Source of the DNA: Corella eumyota
Lineage: Eukaryota; Chordata; Ascidiacea; Phlebobranchia; Corellidae
Direction: 5' to 3'
Assembly (NCBI GenBank): GCA_963082875.1
Contig: OY720099.1
Coordinates: 19,821,066-19,885,065 of the forward strand
Length of the DNA stretch: 64,000 nucleotides
Shown: piece by piece, positions 47,189-59,900 of the stretch
How positions within the stretch are numbered: the first letter of the stretch is position 1
Layout of the letters: each line of letters begins with the position of its first letter
Notes under the pieces: generated by a model
Seen by the model: only the letters and a program-made list of their open reading frames with translations
What the model was told of the DNA's origin: nothing
Databases searched by the model: none
Made by a program: the position numbers and the translations under genes

Positions 47189-48051
47189 TAAAAGGTTTTT
47201 ACGACATCGCGATTGCGTCATTATTTAAATATTATTTTAAATATCAGTTTAAGAAATCTATAAAGATATTTTATTTGGAAAAAAAGTTGTTCAAGACTTT
47301 AAAATTAAATTTTAAATTTTGCAGAAAAAAATGTTAAATATTTTGATTTTACAATTATTTAAAAACAGTTTTTTATTTTAAGAATTTTGATACCGATTAA
47401 ATATCTTTAGCTATACATTTTTTGGCGAAAACTCTTTCAATACTAAACCGCAATTTAGCGCCCTAATTAAGGCTAAATAATTTAAATTCCGCGGGCAAAG
47501 AGTTAGATAATTGGGTAATCTATGTAGTTTCGCCTTTGGCGATAACGGTTGCAATTGTTTTTATTATTTTTTGAAATTAAATTTTAAGTTCAAGCAGTAG
47601 ATGTGAGCTGAGATGTGACTTTAATGATATAACAGTTATGAATTGTTACGTTCTAACCTGTTATGACGTCAGAATTAAAATATTATTTTGGTTTAAGCGT
47701 TTTATTTTTATTTAGTTTTATTCTAAAAGTTAGTTAAAAAAATGGCGCTTAAAATTTGGGTTTTTTAAATCGGGTATTTTTGATAATTTTAAAAGGCGCA
47801 AAATTTGTGCAAAGCAGTTTTATTAAGTTTTAAATTTAAATTTTATTAAAATTAGTTGTAATTTATGAAATTTAAAACTAAGATTGATTTAAATGTAAAA
47901 TTAATGACGGAACCAGATGTAGTTAAAATTTACGGAGCGTGGAAATTTAATTTAATTTGACCACATTTTGAATAACATGCTTTTAAATTTTGTTTCACGT
48001 TTAACTATATTTTATGTAGTTTTTTTTATTTTGATTTTTCGCACATTGATA

Positions 48052-48212
48052 AAAGTAAATAATAAATACGATATACAATTAATATTACAACAATGCGACG
48101 GAAAAAAATGACAAAATCAATTTAATGATTTAAAACATGCCAAAAGTATTAATGTTTACATGAAGATTTTAAGTATGTTATGGTATGGTCACCAAACTCA
48201 GTTTAAAAGTTT
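48052..48212 (+). repeat. Dispersed repeat D, copy 2
   Basis: Partner of 41026-41168, same orientation, 7 kb apart. Just upstream of the TJP1 promoter. I see no coding capacity or clear ends. Confidence 0.75.
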
Positions 48213-48367
48213 GTTATTTTTACGCATTTAAATTAAAAAAAAAATTCTAAAAAAATTAATTATTTTTATTTATTTATGAAATTTTATTTTTTATTTGTTT
48301 TTTATTTTCGCACCCTGCGTTTCTTTTTTTCCATTTTCACGCTCTACTACTTCTCTATAACGACGAA

Positions 48368-48490
48368 ACACGTGACGTCATAATGGCTTCGGGCTTTATC
48401 TCGAATTTCGACCAATAGGAGAACAGTTTGTTTTAAACTGGTATTTCTCATGTAGGGCGTAGTTTGAAAGCCGAGAAATATAAAAGTGGT
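48368..48490 (+). promoter_or_regulatory. Probable TJP1 core promoter: CACGTG/CRE, CCAAT, TATA
   Basis: In order: CACGTG (48369-48374) overlapping TGACGTCA (48373-48380), CCAAT (48412-48416), then TATAAAAG (48479-48486). This would place transcription start near 48510, about 2.5 kb before the ATG, so a 5' UTR intron is expected. Motifs are read directly; the gene link is inferred from position and direction. Confidence 0.6.
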
Positions 48491-50979
48491 CTCGCGATGA
48501 TTTAAGCAATTATTAGACTTAGAATGCCGATAATCGATAATTTAAGCTCTTATAGTTGTACTAGAAGGAATAACAAAACAGTGTTAGGTTAGTTTAGGAA
48601 GATTAAAAGTGTTTAAAAATTGGATTTTGGGATTTTTTTTGAATTTTTTACCCTACCGGTCATTTTGCGTAACTGGAGACAAAATTGTTCGTTTACTGGT
48701 TTAGAAAAACTTGCAAATACTGTAGAGTTAGATTAAATGACCGCGTGTGATAGACTTAAGAGAAACTTATTTCAATATTTATTAAATTTTGTTTTATATA
48801 TTGGGTTTAGTTTTTAGTATTTTTGCTGTTTAACGGAGCGTTTATAATTAACTGGCGTTCTAGAAAAACAGTTTCACCAGTTTTCAGTTTATTTACAATT
48901 TTTTTTGTAATTTTAATCTAAATTATTGTACATTTATTTTTTAGACAAAATTTAAATATAGTAATAAACTATTTAGAAAACTGGTTAAATGTTTTTTTTT
49001 TATTTCTGTTTATAAACAATTTTATAAAAGTTAGATTTAATTAACCACAAACTGAAGGGTAGTCTAATATTGTTTGTATATTCTGTCATTACAAAGAATT
49101 TAAGTTTATTTTATTTTTTAAAGCAATAAATAACAGCATTAACAAAAACATTTAAACTTTTAAACAACAAAAACAAAGTAAATTATCTAAAAAAAAATCA
49201 ATTAACAAATCGATGTTAAACATTAATTAAAACATGTCTAATCATTTTCTAATTAAAAGTTTTTTATTTTTGCACAGATAAGTTAAGATTTATTAAAACA
49301 ATTTTGAATATTTCTATTCAACATTTAAAGGAAAAGGAATTAACTGAGAAGGTTTCGAACTAACAGGTTAATATTTATGTTAAATAATTTATAAATTTAC
49401 ATTTAATTATATCAAATTTTTATGTTACTAACATTAGATTACACTGTGTGAATAAATTAATAATATCTCAACTGAGTTATAGTGTTACGTACATTAAACT
49501 AATTTTAATTGTGTATTTTTAATAAATTTTTAATTTACTTTTCATGTAGATTAATATTTTTCAGTAGGTTATTTTTTTATGAACTTTTTTAGGTTTTTAA
49601 ATTAATGTTACCATAATAAAGGAAGTTGTAAAAGTAATTCAGGAAATAGTTAAGATCTTATTTCGTTGTAGTTTTGTCATTCTATTGGTTATAATTTATT
49701 TACAAAATATTTCTTAACTTTTTGACGAATAGAAAACTATCTTAATGCAAAATTTAACAAACAGAATGAATAAATCTTTTGGGTTTCAAAAAACTTAATT
49801 TTAGGATCATATTTTAGCGCATTTATTTTTCTTTGAACAATTTTTAACTTTTATAACGAAATATATTTTTAAAATACTTAAGTTCTTTCACTATTGAACA
49901 CTATGTTATTTAAATGCATAAAACTTGTTTTATTAAGGATTTTATGATATGATATAGAGTCTATGTTGAAACAAGTATTAAAAATATAAAGTTTAGAAAG
50001 TTAAAACTGTAAATCAGGTAGTAAAAAAGTTTTTAATTTTATCATTTTATTAATTAGTGTTTAACAGGGCTTAAAAGTAGTTAAGTTTATAGGTTTTTTT
50101 TTACAGTCTTTTTATTAAAATAGTTTAAAATTTTCAAAAGAAAATGATCATCAAAAACATATTTTTAGTTTATAACGATATGCTATAAAATAAATAGTTT
50201 TTAGTAACAAAATAATGAATCAAAAAGTGAATAATTTATGTTTAGATTTAGTGAATATTTAAAAAAAATTGACAGTCTAAACCAAAATGTAAATAAATCT
50301 TAAGCTTAAATAGAGATAACTTGTTTCTAGTTCAGCATTTTTCAAAGCGGAACAACTTATTTACTTTTAAATATGAGTGAGGACTTAGTTAAATATTAAC
50401 TATGCTTGTGACTGTATTATACTGGGTGCGGTCTGTTTAAACATAAGACTTAGTTGTATTTTTAACTTCTCGCATTTTTGGTAAAAATATTTTGCAAATA
50501 AATCACTTTAAAAAAAATTAAACAAAATTTAAAGGAAATTTTTAAACGTAAAAAGATCATTTATATTGGTTTGGCTTTAAAAAATAATGTGCTTTTTGTT
50601 GTAGTAGTAAATTGTTTTTATTTGTTAAAATTTATTTATACTTTTTGTTGCTATTACCTCAGTATAAATGTCATAACATAAATTTTGTTTTAGTAAAAGT
50701 CAAGAGCCTTATCTATATAAGTGGATAGTTAAGCGTAGAATTAAATAACTTTCAGCGGTGACACTTTTTATCTTAAAGTTGGTTTTTATTTAAGAGCTTG
50801 TTACACGCAAATATTTGTAGAAATTTAACAAATTCTTAAGCTATAAAAGATAAAATATTGTTTTTAAGTTTCTAGGACCATTAAAATCTAATCTTAAGAC
50901 ATTAGAATTTAATTTTTTTTGTGAAAACTTTTGTTTTTAAGTTTTTAAATTTTATTATTATGCCCTCTAGTGTATCAGT
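48491..50979 (+). other. TJP1 5' UTR and first intron (inferred)
   Basis: Very AT-rich 2.5 kb with no open frames of note, no SINEs and no recognisable genes. An intron acceptor just upstream of the ATG (TGCCCTCTAG, ending 50970) fits a non-coding first exon near 48.5 kb. Confidence 0.45.
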
Positions 50980-53900
50980 ATGGATGAGATGATATGGCAG
51001 GAGCACACCTACATCGTGGAGAAAGCCCCCGGTGTAGGGTTCGGAATTGCAATAAGCGGGGGCCGAGATAACCCTGGGGTCAACTCGGGGGACACAGCAA
51101 TCGTGATTTCAGATGTTGTGAAAGTGGGGCCAGCATTCGATAAACTTAAGTATGAAAAAATAAAATTAAGTTTTGCTTTTGTCTCTCAATATTTTTAACT
51201 TGTTTTAATTTTTTTTTTTTTACAATTTATTGTTAGTGTCTTTAAAATTAAAACAATTAATTAATAATTAAGACTAGTTGATTGTATGCCCTACCGTCGG
51301 CATTTTAATTAATGTAATATTGTTGCAACTCTTAACTAATATTTGTCCATGATAATTTACCCGTGCACCACAAGAGGCAGTTTTATTTATTTTAAAGTTC
51401 TGTAATTTGGACATAAATATATAAATATGTATCGTCCACTAAGCTTTTTTCAATTAGATTATATATATATATACATAAAATATCAAATGTTGAATAATTT
51501 CTAAATAGTTCTACATGTTGAATGTTTTTTAAATTAAAACTACCCTTTTTGTTCAGAATAAATGATATAGTGTTGAGGGTTAATGGAAAACCAATGTTCA
51601 ACATGGCTCACCATCAAGCTGTGAAGGAACTTAAAAATAGTGGAAGCAGAGTTGAACTTGTAAGTTGTTAAATTTAATGTTTTAAGGTTTTAAAGTGTTA
51701 GGTATAGATTAATTTTACCCTTTCACTTAGGGGTCAACAATTTAAAATTTTTATAAAGTTTTAAATTTGTTGTTTTGACATTTTTAAAGAGTAAAATAAA
51801 AGTTCCATTTAAAAAAAATTTGAGACAATTTTACATTAAGAAATTTAAACTATTTAACCAACCTAACATGCAAGTTAAAATTAAGCTGTTAGTAAAGATT
51901 AAAAAATACCAAAATTTAGTTTAATTTTTAACTTTTGGTAACTGATTTTTAATTGCTAACTGGAGACTAGTTATAAAAACTAATTCTCCTTTATTATTCG
52001 GTCAATTGTTTTTATTGTGATGTCATAGGAATGTTGATTGTTACATCACAGTCACTCTTTTGTTTGTAATAGAGTGGTGACTGTGATATAACAATGACTG
52101 ATGGTATGTTTATAAATAGCTTGAGGGCAAAATAATTTGTAATAAAAACATGAAATAAATGAAAACAAAAATTTTCTTAGAAGCAAATCTGTAAATTTTA
52201 AATGCTTTGGTTGGTTAATAAACTTTATTATTTGGTTTATTGAATCATAAACTTAAATGCCTTAACGTTTAAGTTTTAATTAAATCTCAATAATTAAGAG
52301 ATTAATTAAATTTTAATAAAATATTTTTGTTAATTTTTTTTTTTTAAATTTATTTTCAGACAATAAAACGAAAAGTTTTGGTTCGAGTTGGAAGGGAAAC
52401 CCCCCCTCCTGGTCGTTTGAGTCGGAGCAGGAGTCGTGACATTGACACATTACCTCGACATCGGAGCAGAAGTCGTGACTTGGATAGGTCACCTAGTAGA
52501 AGTCGTCACAGGTCACGAAGTCGTGATTTATCCCCACGGCGACGGAATAGGAGCAGGAGTCGTGAATTGGATCACCACAGAAGTAGTCGGAGGTCACGGA
52601 ACAGAAGTTATGACAGCAGGAGTCGAAGTCGAACACCTCCAAGAAGGTAAGAACTTTTTGTTAATAGTAAATACTTTTTGTAATAATATATTTTTACAAT
52701 GTTTTAAATTTTCAGACGAAGTTACAGTCGATCACCTTCAGATCGTCGAAGGTCAAGGTCAAATAGAAGAAGGTCACCTTCAAGATCGAGCAGAAGAAGC
52801 AGGAGGTCACCTTCAGTGTAAGTTCAAAATTCTAAAAAAAATCTTTCTGCACGATGAAAAAAAAACTAATTTGAGAAAAATTTATTTTCAGTGAGAGTCG
52901 GGGACGCTCTCGTACGCCACCTAGAAGATCTCGCTCAAGGTCACGCTCAAGGAGAAGTTATACTCCGAGCAGTCGCAGTGTTTCCCCAGAAAGAAACGAT
53001 TCTCCTCCACGCTTCAGTAAACACAAGTCTGTCGAAGATTTGGTAAGAAATTAATTTAATAAAACTTATTTTTGTACTATTTATGACATTATAATCTAAC
53101 CCTGATTATGACATCACAGAGATCATCATCTCCGCTGTCACCTGACCCAGATAGTGCTCCCTCCGATGGAGATATGATAGTGTTTCCAGTTAAAACAAAA
53201 GAGCCAAAAACGGTCGTTCTCAAGAAAACAAGATGGAATAGTAAGTTTTAAAATCTTGTTTTATTTTTTTTGTAAATTAATTTTTCTAGTTTAAGGACAA
53301 TAAAAAAGGATACATAGATTTCAAAATTAAATTTTTCCCATTTCGTTGGCCAATTAACAAGTTAATTAAATAATTATTTGTTTGCAAACATTCATTAATT
53401 AAAAACCTAAATTTAAATTTGTTTGACCTAGTTTTAAAACATCTAACATTCCAAAGAAATTAGATAATTTTATGTTGAATAAATTATTTTTAAAACCCGT
53501 TATTATTTTAAAAATAGAAAATTATTTTTATTATTTACATTTTGGTTAACCACATATTAGGTGGATGAATCATAATTACACCATACTATGATGTCATAAT
53601 GTTCAATATTTAACAAACAATTCTCATTACTCTTTTACTACTTTTCAAGTTTATTTATTTCGGAGAACTAGGTTTTTTTTTATTAAACTATAAAATTTAT
53701 TACTTTGTTCGAATTGTTTTTTAATATTTTGTAAGTGATTTATATAGCATGTTAGTATGGTTGACACTGAATCACAAAATGGCTTTAAAACCTTTAAAAA
53801 ATGTATGTGGTACTTACAATTTAATTTTTAAATATACTGGAAAATGATTAACATAAAAAACCAGGTTACCACATTTTTTGTGTGATGTAGAAAGTACTAA

Positions 53901-56900
53901 GTAGCGTAGTGAATGTATTTAAGCTAGTACTTTCTACGTCATCACAAACAGGGCTTCTCTTTTCTTTTTTTTAATAATTTTAATTTTTTTTTTAAAGTTG
54001 TATAACTTATAAATTAGGTGAAATTATTTGAAGTTAAAATCATTTTTGTGTTCAGTGACACCAACTTTATTAATTTTTAAGTATAAAAATATCGCTAATA
54101 TATGACCTTAATATATTACTTTAATTTTAACTAAATTTGTCATTATAACCAAAAGTACAAACATTTTAGAGAAAAATATTTGATTTTAATTGTCTTTGAT
54201 GTTGTATCACAAGTTTTAAATTATTTTTAGATTCTTATGGTTTAAAACTAGGAACCCGGATATTTATTCAAGATATTCAACCTGGTAGTTTAGCTGATAA
54301 AAGTTCAGAAATACAAGCTGGGGATACAATTCTAATGGTGGGTTCAGACAATTTTTATTGTTTTTAATTAGTATCTATTGTTTTTGTTAATTAATTACTG
54401 ATTTTTAGTTAAGTTTTAGGCTACCAATTTTTTAATTTTTTCAGCTAAATTTTATGATTTTGAAAATATATTTAACTTAGTTTATTATTTTTTTCTAATT
54501 TAATATTACTAGATTTATTTTTACTTTTTGTTGCTAATTTTAATTTTTTGTCAATTTTTGTTTTTTCATTTAATAAACATTTAAATGCTCAGTTAATTAC
54601 TTGGTTTTTCTTAGCTAACAGTTTTCTCCTCATTTTTAATAAACATTTAATTTAATCACATCTTTAAACTTTAGATAAACGGACGAAATGTGGACAACAA
54701 AAGTGTTCAAGAGGCCATCCAAGTAATTGGGTTAAGTAAGGATAAGGTAACCATGTTGGTGAAGAAACAAGATGGTGGAACTGTCTCCATCCCTGCTCAG
54801 AGATTCCAAACTGAGTCTGAGAAGAACAAAAAAGGGAGGCAGGAGACTGACTCCGAAGAGGAGGAAGGTTAGTAACACAATTGTGGTTTATATAAGATTT
54901 TTATGTATTTTTTTTTTAAAGTTTGTACTGGTTGTAAAAATGTGCACAAATAATTAATAATTAACCAATTAAGTAGTTTTTAATTGGTGTTATTTAAATA
55001 TAGTGGTAAAGTACTTTACACTCAACTATTTACTTAAAACTTGATTTAATTATTAACCAGACTACATGATATATATCTTGTATATAAATAACTAAAACAT
55101 GTTTTAAATCTTAAATTATTTGTTGGTTAATGTTTTAAACAAGAATTTTATCTTTGATTTTAGATGAGCCGACACATTCTCGCCGAAGTTCTGTTTCAAA
55201 ACATTCAGCTAAATCAGAGTAAGTTTAAATTGCACAAATTTCTATTTTTAAAGGAGCAATGTTTTAAGTCTAACTATACTTTACTTTAATAACATTTAGT
55301 TAACTTAACTGTTTCTTGCAAGTGTTTGTGAGCTATAAAAACTGCTTAATCTTTTTTAAAAAGAATGGTATTCATGTGCAAGTTCGAAAAATGGTAACTT
55401 ATTAAAAAAATAAATTCTGTGGCTGCACTTCCCCTTTAACAAAATTTTTTTCTGTAAATTTAAATATTTTTTTTAATTAACTTATCCCCTTTTTTAAATT
55501 AGGGAGTCAGCCAAACACACCCCCAAAGTAGCCCCAAAAGTTGCCCCCAAAACTTCAACTACAAAAAATTACGGGGGAATCAAAGTGTTTCCGTCGGGGG
55601 CAGTTACAGCTCCACGTTCACGCTCTTCTTCAAGTGAGAGATCAACCCCAGAACCTGCCCCAAGAGGGGGTAAGAGCGATCCCCATTACGCTGTCCCACC
55701 AGAGGGCAGTAATGATGAAGGTCCAGTGTTGCCGTGAGTTTTTAAATTATTTAAAATAAAAATTTATTTTTTTTGTAAAATGTTTTTAATATTTTTAAAC
55801 CTTATATATTTTTACATAAATATTGTTTTACCTTAGACTAAGACTTACTTTTTTATTAAATAATTAAAAAATGTTACCAGGAGAATTGTTCGCCGACAGA
55901 AACGTAAATTTCGGTTAATCTTATTTTTTAGCATGGTTTCATTTCATTTATTTTTTTAAGTTTTAAGTTAAGAATGTTATATCAAACAGAATGCTTCGAA
56001 GTTCTTTTTTTAACTTGTTTTTTTTTTTATTTTTTTTTTTCGCTAGTTCTAAAGTTAATTTACAAAAGTTTAGTTTTTAAAAGTTAAAATTTTTTTTCAA
56101 ATAAGGAAGTTTTTGAATTAATTTATAAAATCTAAACATTTTAACTATAAATTTTTAATCATAAACTGAATGTATTCAATTTTAAACTTACCAAAATAAG
56201 ATGTTTAATTCTTTTATTTTCTTACAGTCCAACTGCTCATGAGATCAACTTCACGAAGGGTAAGAGTGTTGGGATCAGGTTGGCGGGGGGAAATGACGTC
56301 GGAATATTTGTTGCTTCAGTTCAAGAGGGAAGCCCTGCTGCTAAAAAAGGACTTAAAATGGGCGACCAGATTTTATCGGTAAATATTTGTTATAATTTTT
56401 ATATTTTTTATTCCATTTTTCTGTAAAATTGACGAGGTGTAATATAAATGCTAATATGAGCTTGTATTTGTTAAAATAACACAGTCTATGGTGTAATATT
56501 TGAGTTAGTTACTAGCCTGCCCTACGGACGGTATTTTAATTGTTGTAATATGGCCACAATTCTCAACTAATATTTGCCTGCAATAATTTACAGACACACC
56601 ACAAATGGCAGTTTTATATATTTTGTAGGCATATAAATTGGACATACATACAAATATCATCCACTAAGCATCCTTATATATAGACTATACCTTAAAATTT
56701 AATATTTTTTTAATTCCAGGTAAATGATGTCAACTTCCGGAACATAATAAGAGAAGAAGCGGTTCTAACTCTGATGGGACTTCCAGCAGGAGAGGAGGTA
56801 AAGATAATTGCTCAACCTCAACCTAAAGGTAATTGTTTGCATTTATTTAGGCTTTGTTCTCAAGTATTATTTAATTTTTTACCAGCTTTATTTGAAAGTT

Positions 56901-59900
56901 TAAGGCAACTTTTTTAGGATTATTTTATTTTGATTTATTTTTAATTTTTTTTTAAATTATTTAAATTTCTTTTTATTGAATCACGTTTTTATATTTTATG
57001 CAATTTTTTAAGGAAATATATTTCTATACTAACAAACTCTAAAAAAATAATATTTTAACTAAACAATTTTTGTAATTTATTCTAGTTTACCAGAAGATCT
57101 TGGAGCACGGCACAGGAGATAGTTTCTACATCCGGACACACTTTAAATATGAGAAGAACGGACAACACGAGATGTCCTTCAAACAAGGATCAGCGTTCCG
57201 GATCAGTGATACCTTGTACCAAGGGATGGTTGGGTACTGGTTGGCTGTGAGGATCGGGAGGAATAATATGGAGATCGAAAGAGGAGTTATCCCTAATAGT
57301 AGCAGGTTGGTTTTTTGAAAAAATTTTTTTTATAAAAATTAAAAAATTTTGGTTTGCAAAGAGTTTTTATTTTTTGATGTACTTTAATAAAGATTTTGGC
57401 AATTTGGAGCCTTGGGTTAATAAGTTAAAAACCTTTTAATGAATTTTGTTATTTTTTTTAGATTTAAAAGTTTTTGGGTCACAAGTTTTAAGTTTTTTTT
57501 GTGCTTAAAACTTGTGACTCAAATCAGTCTAAATTTTAACCTCTCAAAACCTTTTTAATAAATTATTTTTAACTTTCCAACAGAGCTGAACAATTAAAGA
57601 TGGTCCAGGATAAAAAGATTCAACAAAACCAGGAACGAAGAGGAATCAAGAGGAGGTTGCAGAAGTCGACTAAACAGAACTCCTCCACAGCATCCAACAT
57701 GTTCCCAGCATACGAGAGAGTCGTGCTAAGAGAAGGTATTTGACCTTGTTTCTCCTTGTTTAATCTTGGAATAAAATTGTTTTTAAATATTTAATAATTT
57801 TAAATAATTTTCTAAAATTAAAAAAAAAACTATTTATCTAAGAAAATTTTAAGAGAAAAAATTAAGAAAATAAGAAAAAATAAAGAAAACATTTTATTTT
57901 TTAGCTGGATTTAAGAGACCGGTTGTTATATTTGGTCCCCTTGCCGATATAGCTCGAGAAAGGCTGGCAGGAGACTACCCCAATGCTTATGAGATTGCAA
58001 GTAAGCAACAATTTTCTTCACAAATTAATTTTTTTTAAATTTTGATTTTATTTAAAATTAAACAACTTTTAATTTATAGGGAATGAAGGTACAGTGAGTG
58101 GACAAAAATCCAATAGAAAGGGGGTGATAAGGTTGAACACCATTAAAGATATCATTGAGAAGGTGAATAAACATTCATGTTAAATAAAATGAAAATTTAC
58201 TCCAAGTTTTTTATAAATATATTTTTTGGTTACTTTTAAATTACTTGATGTAATATGGTCGCAACTATTATTTGTCAGTAGTAATTCACCCCCTTAATTG
58301 TGCATAGTTAATTAGATGTCATATCTTTATACCTAGATTAAAATGGCGGTTGTGTTGTATACAGCTGCCATGTCAGTGAACTATAAACCGAAAGCTGTTT
58401 ATTGCCACACTATTCACCAATAAACTGAGCATTTACTATTAGTCTAAACACATCACAACAGCAGACCCTCTTCCCCAATAAAACTACAAAACCTATCACT
58501 TTGTAGACCCATTTATATCGTTTTAAACGATTCATTGCAACCTAGCACTTTAATTTGCTTTACTTGTAACCTAGCACTTTAATTTGCTTTACTTAGGACA
58601 AACACGCGATCCTCGATATCACTCCGACAGCGGTGGAAAAGTTGAACTATGCTCAACTTTACCCGATCGTTGTCTACCTGGAGCCCCAGAGTAAAACCAC
58701 GGTGAAGGATCTGAGGACAAAGTTGGCGGTGACGGAGGAGGAGAAAAAGAAGAAAGCCGGGAAACTTTACGATCGAGCTGTGAAGATGCAGAGAGGTTAT
58801 AACCACGTTTTTACTGGTAAGTTATTCTGTAGAAACTCAATAAAATATAAATTTAACTAAGGTTTTAAAATTTGTTTTGAAAAAGTAGAAGTTTTATACA
58901 AATTAAACCATATTATTGTATTTTTTATCCTAATTATTATAGTTGTTAGGCAATAAAGTTAATGTGGATTAAGCTTATTGCATTTACTTTACGAATTTTA
59001 TTATAAAATCACTTTTCAAAAAAAAAAAGTGCTAATTAATTTTTTTTCACCTAGACACGATTAAACTGATGTCGGGGAGTGATGATTGGTACAGGAAGAT
59101 TTATTCGACCATCAAGGATCAACAGAGCATGCCAGTGTGGGTCTCCGAGGAAAAAGTAAGTTGATTTGGGGAAAAATATTAAAGATTTTTAGATGTTGTT
59201 CACCCCCCGAGACTATAATGTCTTTAAATAAAAATCTTTTTTCTTTTTTTTTTTTTTTTTTTTAAATTAAATAATATTTGATTTCTCCCCTCAGCTCGGA
59301 GGTCAGAGCGAGGATTATAGCGAAGGTGTGACCGTGCCAGGAGATGACGACCAGTTCTCTTACGTGAGTGCACCAGCTAGTGACTATAGTGTGACCACGG
59401 TTGGAAGCGAGATGTTGCATAACTCGAACATCTCCGATGATGAACCAGAACCATTAAGACCATCAGTGGTCCCAACCAAGGTAATGGTTAAAAATGGTTT
59501 TTAAAAAAAGTGGTTAAAATTTTTTCTAAAATTTTTTTTCTCTCAGCCTCCGAGTTCATCTTCAAGCTCCGAAGAAGAAGAGGAAGGAGGAGACAAGTTT
59601 GGAGATGATGATTTTGAGGAGGAAGCAACCAATGATTTCGATCAACCAGTGCAACCATATGGTAAGTGGGATGGTGTAGCTGGTCTTTTAATTTAAAAAA
59701 CCAGTAATTAAATTTGTATATAGTTTCTACTCAGTGTAAGGTAGTCTTGTCTTGTTTAATTTTTTTAACTTATTTTTGACTAGTCGATGGCCTACCCTAC
59801 AGTTGGGATTGTAATTGTTGTAATATGGTTGCAACTCTTATCTAATATTTGCTTGTGATAATTTACCCACGCACCAATAAAAGCAGTTTTATTTATTTTT

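Larger units (their letters stand above)
45062..48360. other. PTPN 3' UTR and PTPN-TJP1 intergenic region
   Basis: About 3.3 kb. The first 900 bp look like the PTPN 3' UTR, with AATAAA at 45953-45958. The rest is AT-rich with no coding signal. It holds a perfect 10-bp palindrome GTCACGTGAC (46891-46900), CRE palindromes at 47181-47188 and 47664-47671, and a dispersed repeat at 48052-48212 with a partner at 41026-41168. Confidence 0.5.
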
